Below are positions 56,182 to 64,000 of a stretch of DNA of 64,000 nucleotides, piece by piece (positions within the stretch are counted from its first letter, which is position 1; every line of letters begins with the position of its first letter). The position numbers and the translations under genes are program-made. Source of the DNA: Kluyvera cryocrescens NBRC 102467 (lineage in GTDB: Bacteria > Pseudomonadota > Gammaproteobacteria > Enterobacterales > Enterobacteriaceae); contig NZ_BCTM01000014.1 of assembly GCF_001571285.1 (NCBI RefSeq), positions 1 through 64,000 on the forward strand, read 5' to 3'. The notes below the pieces were generated by a model. The model did no database searches and was not told where the DNA came from. It saw only the letters and a program-made list of their open reading frames with translations.

Positions 56182-56820
56182 ATGAAGAGAGTGAAACAAT
56201 GCGCGGTTATGGTGTTTCTTGCGGTTTTATCGTTAAGTGCCCGCGCGCACCCGCACAGTTTTATCACTATCACCAATCAGCTGGTGGTCAGTGACGGCCA
56301 GCTCACCGGCATGAACATGCGCTGGACGATGGACGAACTGACATCCGCCGATCTGCTCTACGACGCCGGAAATGCCAAGCCGGGGGATGAAGTGTGGAAA
56401 AAACTGGCGGCTGAGGTGATGGCCAACGTGCTGGGGCAGCACTATTTTTCTGAATTGTGGCATGACGGGAAAAAGGTCAAGTTTGATAATTTGCCCACCG
56501 CCTATGGCCTGGCGCGGCAGGGGCATCAGGCGGTGCTGACCTTCACGCTACCGCTGGCAAAGCCGCAGCCGCTGGCCGGACAGACCTATATCTTCTCCAC
56601 TTTCGATCCCACCTATTACGTCGATATGAGTTATGAAAAAGACGGCGATGTCGCCTTTGCACCTGATTATAAAGGCGCGTGTAAAGTGAGCGTGCATACG
56701 CCAAAGCCTAATGAAGATATGCTGCTGTACGCCCAGTCGCTCGATAAAGAAGATGCACCGGCAGAGGACATGGAGTTAGGTAAGCAGTTTGCGCAGAAGG
56801 TGACCATACAATGTCCGTGA
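56182..56820 (+). CDS. DUF1007 periplasmic protein, ZevA-like
   Basis: An exported protein of 212 residues. The signal peptide MKRVKQCAVMVFLAVLSLSARA is cleaved before HPHSFITI, leaving a His-rich N-terminus. DUF1007 members pair with NicO-type permeases; in Haemophilus influenzae the pair ZevAB takes part in zinc uptake. The ATG at 56182 follows GAGGA. It overlaps the next gene by ten bases. E. coli has yfhR at this place. Metal specificity cannot be read from sequence. Confidence 0.8.
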   Translation: MKRVKQCAVMVFLAVLSLSARAHPHSFITITNQLVVSDGQLTGMNMRWTMDELTSADLLYDAGNAKPGDEVWKKLAAEVMANVLGQHYFSELWHDGKKVKFDNLPTAYGLARQGHQAVLTFTLPLAKPQPLAGQTYIFSTFDPTYYVDMSYEKDGDVAFAPDYKGACKVSVHTPKPNEDMLLYAQSLDKEDAPAEDMELGKQFAQKVTIQCP

Positions 56821-57791
56821 TCTCCGTTAATCGCCGCCCCGCGCGCCGTTGGCTACAGCTATGGCCCTTGTTGATTTTCGCCGTCGCGGCCATCGGCGGG
56901 TTGCTCTGGCTGTGGCAGGTCTGGCCGCAGGTGATGCTCAAGAGCGTTATCTGGCAGCGCGAAGTTAACCAGCAGATGAGCAGCCTGCTCAAAGCGGTGG
57001 CCGCCAATCCGGGACAGGCGGGGATGACGCTGCTGCTATTTAGCTTCACCTATGGCGTGCTGCATGCGTTAGGGCCGGGTCACGGTAAAGTGGTGATCAC
57101 CACCTGGCTTGCCACGCATCCATCCAAACTGAAATCAAGCATTGGCCTGACGCTGGCGGCTTCTTTATTACAGGGGCTGGTGGCGATTGCGCTGGTGGTC
57201 GTGGTGCTGAGCGTCCTGCAACTGCCGGCGCGCCAACTGCATTTAAGCAGTTTCTGGCTGGAGAAGGGCAGCTACGCGCTGGTTGGCGTACTGGGGCTAC
57301 TGCTGTGCTGGCGAGCGCTAAAAAAGCTCCGCGTGCTACTGCGAAAACTGAAATTCACCGCGTTCACCCCACAGCATGTCCATCACGACGGCTGCGGCTG
57401 CGGGCATCAGCATATGCCGAATCCCGACCAACTTGCGCGTGACGACGACTGGCGCGCCAGGTTGATGATTATTCTTTCAATGGGAATGCGTCCATGTTCA
57501 GGGGCGATTATGGTGCTGCTGTTCAGTAAGGTGATTGGCGTATTTGCCTGGGGAATGGCCTCGGCGCTGGCAATGGCGGCGGGTACATCATTGACTATCA
57601 CCTCGTTAGCGCTGCTGGTGCATGGGTTTCGCATGCTGGCGGTCAAACTGAGTGGTAATAAAACGCCGGCGCTGTGGCGACAGGTGGGCTGGAGCACGCT
57701 GGCATTAGCCGGCGGCGTCATTCTGGTCGTTGCGGCGGTAGTGATGTGGGGAAGTGCGGTTCCGGCGGGACGTGGGCTGCGTCCATTCTAA
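56811..57791 (+). CDS. NicO-family metal transporter, ZevB-like
   Basis: An inner-membrane transporter of 326 residues with about six membrane segments. The family motif HALGPGHGK lies at 85-93 and a second conserved segment, SMGMRPCSGAIMVL, near 224. A cytoplasmic or periplasmic loop at 189-201 has a cluster of His and Cys (HVHHDGCGCGHQHM), a likely metal-binding loop. It could carry zinc, nickel or cobalt. It is coupled to the preceding DUF1007 gene. Confidence 0.82.
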   Translation: MSVISVNRRPARRWLQLWPLLIFAVAAIGGLLWLWQVWPQVMLKSVIWQREVNQQMSSLLKAVAANPGQAGMTLLLFSFTYGVLHALGPGHGKVVITTWLATHPSKLKSSIGLTLAASLLQGLVAIALVVVVLSVLQLPARQLHLSSFWLEKGSYALVGVLGLLLCWRALKKLRVLLRKLKFTAFTPQHVHHDGCGCGHQHMPNPDQLARDDDWRARLMIILSMGMRPCSGAIMVLLFSKVIGVFAWGMASALAMAAGTSLTITSLALLVHGFRMLAVKLSGNKTPALWRQVGWSTLALAGGVILVVAAVVMWGSAVPAGRGLRPF

Positions 57792-57795
57792 AAAA

Positions 57796-57830
57796 AAGGC
57801 CGGATAGTGGCTGACGCCCTATCCGACCTT
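57796..57830 (-). terminator. suhB-side terminator
   Basis: Read on the minus strand, AAGGTCGGATAG pairs with CTATCCGGCCTT (one mismatch) and is followed by a T run. It ends minus-strand transcription after suhB and may also act on the convergent metal-transporter gene. Confidence 0.8.
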
Positions 57831-57838
57831 CAATCTTG

Positions 57839-57868
57839 TTACCCGGTAAGCATCACGCTACCGGGTAA
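57839..57868. repeat. perfect stem-loop after suhB
   Basis: TTACCCGGTA and TACCGGGTAA form a 10-bp perfect stem with a 10-base loop, four bases after the suhB stop. No T run is attached. It may protect the 3' end of suhB mRNA. Confidence 0.6.
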
Positions 57869-57872
57869 TCAC

Positions 57873-58676
57873 TTAGCGCTTCAGCGCTTCGCTCAGTTCG
57901 TCACGCATGTTAGCCAGCATGGCTTTCACAACGCGTGGGTTACCCGCAACGATGTTGCCGGTCATCATGTAGTTGTGGCCGCCGGTGAAGTCACACACCA
58001 GTGCACCAGCTTCACGAGCGATCAGTTCGCCTGCCGCGAAATCCCAAGGCTTCAGGCCAATCTCGAAGTAGCCATCAACGCGCGCCGCAGCCACGTAGGC
58101 CAGATCCAGCGCAGCAGAACCGGTGCGACGGAAGTCCGCGCATTCGGTGAACATGTTGCCGAGGATTTTCATGTAAGCCGGAGCGTGCTGCTTCGCTTTG
58201 AATGGGAAACCGGTAGCGATGATGGTGCCATCCAGGTCGCGAGCGATGCTGCCACGCAGACGGTAGCCGTTGAGCTGTGCGCCCTGACCGCGGGTAGCGG
58301 TGAACAGTTCGTTACGCATTGGATCGTAAACAACGGCGACTTCAGTACGGCCTTTGATGCGTACTGCGATGGATACCGCGAAGTGCGGCAGACGTTTGAT
58401 AAAGTTGGTGGTGCCATCCAGTGGATCGATAACCCATTGTACATCCAGATCTTCGCCAACATGTTCACCGCTTTCTTCGGTGATAATGGTGTGTTGCGGG
58501 TAAGATTTGCGGATTGTTTCGATAATAATCGCTTCGGCGGCTTTATCGACGTTAGTCACGAAATCGTTACTGCCTTTCTGGCTCGTTTCTACTGAGTCAG
58601 GCGTTTCATAGTGTTTGGCAATTACATTACCCGCCTTGCGCGCTGCGCGCACGGCGATGGTCAGCATCGGATGCAT
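57873..58676 (-). CDS. suhB: inositol-1-monophosphatase / Nus factor SuhB
   Basis: A magnesium-dependent inositol monophosphatase that also acts in the rRNA antitermination complex. It has 267 residues, as in E. coli. Metal-binding motifs are ITEESGEHVG, the signature WVIDPLDGTTNFIK near residue 81, and the C-terminal KPWDFAAGELIAREAG. It is divergent from trmJ. Confidence 0.97.
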   Translation of the reverse strand: MHPMLTIAVRAARKAGNVIAKHYETPDSVETSQKGSNDFVTNVDKAAEAIIIETIRKSYPQHTIITEESGEHVGEDLDVQWVIDPLDGTTNFIKRLPHFAVSIAVRIKGRTEVAVVYDPMRNELFTATRGQGAQLNGYRLRGSIARDLDGTIIATGFPFKAKQHAPAYMKILGNMFTECADFRRTGSAALDLAYVAAARVDGYFEIGLKPWDFAAGELIAREAGALVCDFTGGHNYMMTGNIVAGNPRVVKAMLANMRDELSEALKR

Positions 58677-58794
58677 CGGTCTCTCTCACTGGATGTTAAA
58701 GAACGGGAAAACGGCGCAGAGTATAGCAGCGAGAAAGGAACATGTCTTCGTTTTATGATAATATGGCCGAATAATCTTTAGACGAAGAATGACA

Positions 58795-59529
58795 ATGCTG
58801 CAAAATATCCGAATCGTACTGGTCGAAACCTCTCATACCGGCAACATGGGCTCCGTGGCCCGCGCGATGAAAACCATGGGTTTAACTAACCTGTGGTTGG
58901 TTAACCCGCTGGTGAAACCAGACTCCCAGGCTATCGCCCTCGCGGCAGGCGCCAGCGACGTTATTGGTAACGCGCAGATCGTCGATACGCTGGACGAAGC
59001 GCTGGCCGGGTGTAGCCTGGTGGTGGGGACCAGTGCGCGTTCCCGTACTCTGCCGTGGCCGATGCTTGACCCACGTGAATGCGGCTTGAAAAGCGTCGCA
59101 GAAGGCGCGCATGCGCCGGTAGCGCTGGTGTTTGGCCGTGAACGCGTTGGCCTGACCAACGACGAATTGCAAAAATGTCACTATCACGTGGCGATTGCTG
59201 CAAACCCTGAGTACAGCTCGCTGAACCTGGCGATGGCGGTACAGGTCATTGCGTATGAAGTACGTATGGCCTGGCTGGCATCACAGGAAAGCGATGCGCC
59301 GGTGGTTGAACAAGATGAGACGCCTTATCCGCTGGTCGACGACCTGGAACGTTTCTATGGCCATCTGGAGCAAACGCTGCTGTCTACCGGCTTTATTCGT
59401 GAAAACCACCCGGGACAGGTGATGAATAAACTGCGTCGCATGTTTACCCGCGCCCGTCCGGAAAGCCAGGAGCTGAACATCCTGCGCGGTATTCTGGCGT
59501 CGATTGAACAGCAGAATAAAGGCAAGTAG
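58795..59529 (+). CDS. trmJ: tRNA (cytidine/uridine-32-2'-O)-methyltransferase TrmJ
   Basis: Methylates the ribose of position 32 in several tRNAs. It is a SPOUT enzyme; the knot motifs are [28 protein letters not shown] and [17 protein letters not shown] used the start [11 protein letters not shown], as in E. coli, giving 244 residues; an ATG two codons upstream (58789) is also possible. It precedes iscR, separated by a REP-like repeat. Confidence 0.94.
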   Translation: MLQNIRIVLVETSHTGNMGSVARAMKTMGLTNLWLVNPLVKPDSQAIALAAGASDVIGNAQIVDTLDEALAGCSLVVGTSARSRTLPWPMLDPRECGLKSVAEGAHAPVALVFGRERVGLTNDELQKCHYHVAIAANPEYSSLNLAMAVQVIAYEVRMAWLASQESDAPVVEQDETPYPLVDDLERFYGHLEQTLLSTGFIRENHPGQVMNKLRRMFTRARPESQELNILRGILASIEQQNKGK

Positions 59530-59538
59530 CTGCGCTGA

Positions 59539-59565
59539 GGCCGGATAGCGCCTGCTTATCCGGCC
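59539..59565. repeat. REP-like palindrome
   Basis: GGCCGGATA and TATCCGGCC enclose a 9-base loop, typical of enterobacterial repetitive extragenic palindromes. A related GGCCGGATAG palindrome is at 57796-57830. Confidence 0.75.
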
Positions 59566-59636
59566 CGCTGGGCGTGCAATGTGTTGTCCCAATAAGCGAA
59601 GCACTTTCTGGCAGATGAATACCGCACGGAACGCCA

Positions 59637-59687
59637 AATACCTGACTAATTTACTCAAGTAAATAGTTGACTGTTTTAGTCGGGAAT
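59637..59687 (+). promoter_or_regulatory. IscR type-1 sites upstream of iscR
   Basis: At 59663-59687 ATAGTTGACTGTTTTAGTCG continues to GGAAT, fitting the type-1 IscR consensus. A second, weaker copy (TACCTGACTAATTTACTCAA) lies just upstream from 59637. In E. coli, [2Fe-2S]-IscR bound here represses its own operon. The exact -35 and -10 are not clear to me. Confidence 0.75.
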
Positions 59688-59768
59688 GTCAGACTTGGCC
59701 CTGCTATGCAATACCCCCACTATTATTAAAAACCCCGGGCAGGGGCGAGTTTTGAGGTTAAGTAAGAC

Positions 59769-60260
59769 ATGAGACTGACATCTAAAGGGCGTTATGCCGT
59801 GACCGCGATGCTGGACGTTGCACTCAACTCCGAATCGGGCCCGGTACCGTTGGCCGATATTTCTGAACGTCAGGGAATCTCACTCTCCTATCTGGAGCAG
59901 CTGTTTTCCCGTCTGCGTAAAAATGGATTAGTATCCAGCGTTCGCGGACCAGGCGGTGGTTATCTGCTGGGGAAAGAAGCTATCCACATCGCAGTGGGTG
60001 AAGTGATTAGCGCAGTGGATGAGTCCGTTGACGCGACCCGCTGTCAGGGTAAAGGTGGCTGCCAGGGCGGCGATAAATGTTTGACCCACGCACTGTGGCG
60101 CGATCTGAGCGACCGTCTGACCGGTTTCCTGAACAACATCACCTTAGGTGAACTGGTAAATAACCAGGAAGTTCTGGATGTGTCTGGCCGCCAGCATTCG
60201 CATGACACCTCCCGCAATAATCGCGTACAAGACGCAATCGACGTTAAGTTACGTGCATAA
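59769..60260 (+). CDS. iscR: Fe-S cluster regulator IscR
   Basis: An Rrf2-family regulator that binds a [2Fe-2S] cluster and represses the isc operon when clusters are sufficient. It has 163 residues. The winged helix contains [20 protein letters not shown]. Cluster cysteines are C92, C98 and C104, as in E. coli. It heads iscRSUA-hscBA. The 162-base gap to iscS is where E. coli RyhB acts to separate the fate of iscR from iscSUA. Confidence 0.98.
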   Translation: MRLTSKGRYAVTAMLDVALNSESGPVPLADISERQGISLSYLEQLFSRLRKNGLVSSVRGPGGGYLLGKEAIHIAVGEVISAVDESVDATRCQGKGGCQGGDKCLTHALWRDLSDRLTGFLNNITLGELVNNQEVLDVSGRQHSHDTSRNNRVQDAIDVKLRA

Positions 60261-60422
60261 TCTACCGGCCCTGCGGTGTGCCGCGAAGGCGCATTTGGCA
60301 GGGCAGGCTAAATAAAAAAGAGATTTCAGAGTCAGGCCGGGATTCACCTCCCGTCAACACGGTCGTACATCCAGCCGGTTGCCTGATTCCTTGCATTGAG
60401 TGATGTACGGAGTTAAAGAGCA

Positions 60423-61637
60423 ATGAAATTACCGATCTATCTCGACTACTCCGCAACCACGCCGGTGGACCCGCGTGTTGCCGAGAAAATGATGCAGTGT
60501 CTGACCCTGGACGGAAACTTTGGTAACCCCGCTTCCCGTTCACACCGTTTCGGCTGGCATGCTGAAGAGGCGGTAGATATCGCCCGTAACCAGATTGCCG
60601 AGCTCGTTGGTGCAGACCCGCGTGAAATCGTATTTACTTCCGGTGCGACTGAATCCGACAACCTGGCGATTAAAGGTGCAGCCAACTTTTATCAGAAAAA
60701 AGGCAAGCACATCATCACCAGCAAAACCGAACATAAAGCCGTGCTCGACACCTGTCGTCAGCTTGAGCGCGAAGGTTTTGAAATTACCTACCTGGCGCCA
60801 CAGCGCAACGGGATTATCGACCTGAAAGAACTCGAAGCGGCGATGCGTGATGACACCATCCTCGTTTCTATCATGCACGTGAATAACGAAATCGGCGTGG
60901 TGCAGGATATCGCGACTATCGGCGAAATGTGCCGTGCGCGCGGCATCATCTATCACGTTGATGCGACTCAGAGCGTGGGCAAACTGCCAATCGACCTGAG
61001 CCAACTGAAAGTTGACCTGATGTCCTTCTCCGGTCACAAAATCTACGGTCCAAAAGGTATCGGCGCGCTGTACGTCCGTCGTAAACCGCGTATTCGTATC
61101 GAAGCACAGATGCACGGCGGCGGTCACGAGCGCGGTATGCGTTCCGGTACTCTGCCTGTCCACCAGATCGTCGGTATGGGTGAAGCTTACCGTATCGCCA
61201 AAGAAGAGATGGAAACCGAGATGGCGCGCCTGCGTGGTCTGCGTAACCGTCTGTGGAACGGCGTGAAGGATATGGAAGAGGTTTACCTTAACGGTGACCT
61301 CGAGCAGGGCGCACCAAACATCCTCAACGTCAGCTTCAACTTTGTTGAAGGTGAATCGCTGATTATGGCGCTGAAAGACCTGGCCGTCTCTTCCGGTTCT
61401 GCCTGTACTTCCGCAAGCCTTGAGCCATCCTACGTGCTGCGCGCGCTGGGTATGACTGACGAGCTGGCGCATAGCTCTATTCGTTTCTCTTTAGGTCGTT
61501 TCACTACCGAAGAAGAGATTGACTACGCCATCAATCTGGTTCGCAACTCCATTGGCCGTCTGCGCGACCTTTCTCCACTGTGGGAAATGTTCAAGCAGGG
61601 CGTGGATCTGAACAGCATTGAATGGTCACATCATTAA
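60423..61637 (+). CDS. iscS: cysteine desulfurase IscS
   Basis: A PLP enzyme that frees sulfur from cysteine for Fe-S clusters, tRNA thiolation and cofactors. It has 404 residues, as in E. coli. The PLP lysine is in [12 protein letters not shown] near residue 206 and the sulfur-accepting cysteine in [10 protein letters not shown] near residue 328. A ribosome site (GGAG) precedes the ATG. Confidence 0.98.
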   Translation: MKLPIYLDYSATTPVDPRVAEKMMQCLTLDGNFGNPASRSHRFGWHAEEAVDIARNQIAELVGADPREIVFTSGATESDNLAIKGAANFYQKKGKHIITSKTEHKAVLDTCRQLEREGFEITYLAPQRNGIIDLKELEAAMRDDTILVSIMHVNNEIGVVQDIATIGEMCRARGIIYHVDATQSVGKLPIDLSQLKVDLMSFSGHKIYGPKGIGALYVRRKPRIRIEAQMHGGGHERGMRSGTLPVHQIVGMGEAYRIAKEEMETEMARLRGLRNRLWNGVKDMEEVYLNGDLEQGAPNILNVSFNFVEGESLIMALKDLAVSSGSACTSASLEPSYVLRALGMTDELAHSSIRFSLGRFTTEEEIDYAINLVRNSIGRLRDLSPLWEMFKQGVDLNSIEWSHH

Positions 61638-61660
61638 TCGGTAGATAAGGAGAATTCATC

Positions 61661-62047
61661 ATGGCTTACAGCGAAAAAGTAATCGATCACTACGAGAACC
61701 CACGTAACGTCGGTTCTTTCGACAACAGCGACGATAGCGTCGGCAGCGGCATGGTCGGCGCACCGGCCTGCGGCGACGTGATGAAGTTGCAGATTAAAGT
61801 CAACAATGAAGGTATCATTGAAGACGCGCGTTTCAAGACTTACGGCTGCGGCTCCGCCATTGCCTCCAGCTCCCTGGTGACCGAATGGGTGAAAGGGAAA
61901 TCGCTGGACGAAGCACAGGCGATTAAAAACACCGATATCGCAGACGAGCTTGAACTGCCGCCAGTGAAAATTCACTGTTCTATCCTGGCAGAAGACGCGA
62001 TTAAAGCCGCGATTGCGGACTACAAAAGCAAACGTGAAGCAAAATAA
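61661..62047 (+). CDS. iscU: Fe-S cluster scaffold IscU
   Basis: Scaffold on which clusters are built before transfer. It has 128 residues. The three ligand cysteines are in GAPACGDVM, TYGCGSAIASSS and KIHCSILAEDA. The HscA recognition motif LPPVK directly precedes the last of them. It starts 23 bases after iscS. Confidence 0.98.
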   Translation: MAYSEKVIDHYENPRNVGSFDNSDDSVGSGMVGAPACGDVMKLQIKVNNEGIIEDARFKTYGCGSAIASSSLVTEWVKGKSLDEAQAIKNTDIADELELPPVKIHCSILAEDAIKAAIADYKSKREAK

Positions 62048-62065
62048 TTAAGAGTTGAGGTTATT

Positions 62066-62389
62066 ATGTCGATTTCCTTAAGCGACAGTGCAGCAGAGCG
62101 AGTCAATACCTTCTTGTCAAACCGTGGTAAAGGGTTTGGCCTGCGCCTGGGCGTCAGGACGTCAGGCTGTTCAGGTATGGCCTATGTACTGGAATTTGTT
62201 GACGAGCCGGCGGCAGAAGACACCGTATTCGAAGACAAAGGCGTGAAGGTTGTCATCGACGGTAAAAGCCTGCAATTTCTTGATGGTACGCAGCTAGACT
62301 TCGTGAAAGAAGGTCTGAACGAAGGGTTTAAATTTACCAACCCTAACGTGAAAGACGAGTGCGGCTGCGGCGAAAGCTTTAACGTCTAA
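62066..62389 (+). CDS. iscA: A-type Fe-S carrier IscA
   Basis: An iron or cluster carrier for maturation of [4Fe-4S] proteins. It has 107 residues with the three family cysteines in [10 protein letters not shown] and DECGCGESF. It starts 18 bases after iscU and ends the first half of the operon. Confidence 0.98.
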   Translation: MSISLSDSAAERVNTFLSNRGKGFGLRLGVRTSGCSGMAYVLEFVDEPAAEDTVFEDKGVKVVIDGKSLQFLDGTQLDFVKEGLNEGFKFTNPNVKDECGCGESFNV

Positions 62390-62403
62390 TGTTGAGTCCT
62401 GCC

Positions 62404-62445
62404 AACCCCACTCATGGTTTTATCGCTGTGCGTGGGGTTTGTTTT
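62404..62445 (+). terminator. hairpin between iscA and hscB
   Basis: AACCCCAC pairs with GTGGGGTT and is followed by TGTTTT. As hscB lies downstream on the same strand, it probably attenuates transcription between iscRSUA and hscBA. Confidence 0.7.
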
Positions 62446-62468
62446 AAATAGTTAACCCTGAGATCGTC

Positions 62469-62984
62469 ATGGATTACTTTACTCTCTTTGGATTGCCAGC
62501 CGGTTATCACGTAGACACTCAGGCCCTTGCGGCACGTTTTCAGGACCTGCAGCGTCAGAACCACCCCGACCGTTTTGCCAGCGCCAGCGACGCCGAACAG
62601 CTTGCTGCGGTTCAGCGCTCTGCCAACATCAATCAGGCATGGCAAACGCTGCGTCACCCGCTGATGCGCGCGGAATATCTGCTCTCCCTGCACGGTTTTG
62701 ACCTCTCATCCGAACAGCACACCGTCCGCGACACCGCGTTCCTGATGGAACAGCTGGAGCTACGCGAAGAGCTGGATGAGATTGAGCAGGCGAAAGACGC
62801 CGACCGCCTTGAAAATCTGCAAAAGCGCATCAAAACAATGTATACCCAACGCCAGCAGCAGATGGTGGCGGAATTAGACGCTAAGACGTGGGACGCGGCG
62901 GCGGATACCGTGCGTAAACTGCGTTTTCTCGATAAACTCCAAAGCAGCGCTGAATTACTCGAAGAAAAGCTGCTCGATTTCTGA
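62469..62984 (+). CDS. hscB: Fe-S co-chaperone HscB
   Basis: A J-domain protein that brings IscU to HscA and stimulates its ATPase. It has 171 residues. The J domain (1-75) has the HPD motif in NHPDRFASA. The C-terminal three-helix bundle binds IscU. It starts 16 bases before hscA. Confidence 0.97.
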   Translation: MDYFTLFGLPAGYHVDTQALAARFQDLQRQNHPDRFASASDAEQLAAVQRSANINQAWQTLRHPLMRAEYLLSLHGFDLSSEQHTVRDTAFLMEQLELREELDEIEQAKDADRLENLQKRIKTMYTQRQQQMVAELDAKTWDAAADTVRKLRFLDKLQSSAELLEEKLLDF

Positions 62985-63000
62985 TTTTGGAAGCTTAACA

Positions 63001-64000
63001 TGGCCTTATTACAAATTAGTGAGCCGGGGCTGAGCGCCGCGCCGCACCAGCGTCGTCTGGCGGTAGGCATCGACTTAGGCACCACCAATTCTCTGGTTGC
63101 GACCGTACGTAGCGGCCAGGCCGAGACGCTGGCTGACAGCCAGGGACGTCACCTGCTGCCATCCGTCGTTCATTACCAGGCGCAGGGCCACGTGGTCGGC
63201 TATGACGCGCGTGCCAACGCAGCGCAGGATCCGGCCAACACCATCAGCTCCGTAAAACGCATGATGGGCCGCTCGCTGGCCGACATTCAGGCGCGTTACC
63301 CACACCTGCCGTACCAGTTCCAGGCCAGTGAAAACGGCCTGCCAATGCTGGTGACCGACGCCGGCGTGCTGAACCCGATTCGCGTCTCCGCCGATATCCT
63401 TAAAGCGCTGGCCGCACGCGCCACGGAATCCCTTGCGGGTGAGCTGGATGGCGTGGTGATCACCGTTCCTGCTTACTTTGATGATGCTCAGCGTCAGGGG
63501 ACTAAAGACGCAGCGCGTCTGGCTGGCCTGCACGTTCTGCGTCTGCTCAATGAGCCAACCGCAGCGGCGATTGCCTACGGCCTCGATTCTGGCCAGGAAG
63601 GTGTGATTGCCGTTTACGACCTCGGCGGTGGCACCTTTGATATCTCGATTCTGCGTCTGAGCCGCGGCGTGTTTGAAGTGCTGGCAACCGGCGGTGATTC
63701 CGCATTGGGCGGCGATGACTTCGACCACCTGTTGGCTGACCATATCCGCGACCTGGCGGGCATTGCCGATCGTAGCGACAACCGCGTACAGCGCGAACTG
63801 CTTGATGCCGCGATCGCGGCCAAAATCGCACTGAGCGATGCCGACCGCGTTGCCGTTGACGTTGCCGGTTGGCAAGGCGAAGTGACCCGCGAGCAGTTTA
63901 ATGAGCTCATTTCCGCGCTGGTGAAGCGCACTCTGCTGGCCTGCCGCCGCGCGCTGAAAGATGCGGGCGTGGAAGCCGAAGAGGTGCTGGAAGTGGTGAT
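63001..64000 (+). CDS. hscA: Hsp70-class chaperone HscA (partial, 3' end beyond window)
   Basis: ATP-dependent chaperone for transfer of clusters from IscU. The first 333 codons are present of about 616 in E. coli; the gene continues past the window edge. The start is [17 protein letters not shown]. The nucleotide-binding domain shows [11 protein letters not shown] (phosphate 1), [13 protein letters not shown] (connect 1) and [13 protein letters not shown] (phosphate 2). The substrate-binding domain lies outside. Confidence 0.97.

Noticed and set aside
60540-61472. A 310-codon open frame antisense to iscS
   Set aside because: Shadow of iscS; no ribosome site and no conserved motif.

Overview
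This window is a stretch of chromosome from a member of the Enterobacteriaceae. Gene order and protein sequence follow the Escherichia coli segment running from rrnG through kgtP, rpoE, era, purL, glyA and hca to isc. It is not E. coli or Salmonella themselves: the 5S rRNA 5' arm differs from E. coli, several E. coli genes are missing at their usual places (yfiE/eamB between grcA and srmB, yfhR between csiE and suhB, no visible shoB next to yfhL), and three extra gene sets are present. A Kluyvera, Citrobacter, Klebsiella or Enterobacter-type species fits; species assignment needs a database search. No prophage, insertion sequence, CRISPR array or tRNA gene was seen.

Layout. 1-455: end of an rRNA operon (23S 3' end, 5S, terminator). 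0.8-10.6 kb: kgtP, yfiM, pssA, patZ, tapT, trxC, yfiF, ung, grcA. 10.7-14.2 kb: accessory sugar module with a PTS EIIBC permease, an enolase-superfamily sugar-acid dehydratase and a GntR regulator. 14.3-28.1 kb: srmB, trmN6, nadB, the rpoE-rseABC envelope-stress operon, lepA-lepB, rnc-era-recO, pdxJ-acpS and yfhL. 28.2-32.3 kb: accessory amino-acid decarboxylase plus amino-acid/polyamine antiporter. 32.3-44.8 kb: yfhH, pgpC, tadA, mltF, purL, the sRNA gene glmY, then glrK-qseG-glrR and glnB. 44.8-48.1 kb: hmp, glyA, yphA. 48.2-56.1 kb: the hca phenylpropionate dioxygenase operon with hcaR and hcaT, then csiE. 56.2-57.8 kb: accessory ZevA/ZevB-like metal transport pair. 57.9-64 kb: suhB, trmJ and iscRSUA-hscBA, with hscA cut by the window edge.

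How the parts work together. Several complete regulatory circuits can be read directly. GlrK/GlrR is encoded just downstream of glmY, whose upstream region carries a sigma54 promoter and three TGTC-N10-GACA GlrR sites. rpoE has an autoregulatory sigmaE promoter and is followed by its anti-sigma genes. grcA has two FNR boxes at the spacing known from E. coli. purL and glyA each have a PurR box, nadB has a perfect NadR box, hmp has an NsrR-like box, and iscR has IscR type-1 sites. The rnc leader carries an RNase III-type stem.

The least explained parts are the three accessory modules: a PTS permease beside a dehydratase family that normally uses unphosphorylated sugar acids; an AdiA-type decarboxylase next to a PotE-type antiporter with an unusual insert; and the ZevAB-like pair. 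None looks like a wholly new defence or mobile system. Family assignments were made by reading the sequence and from memory of E. coli homologues; no search was run.
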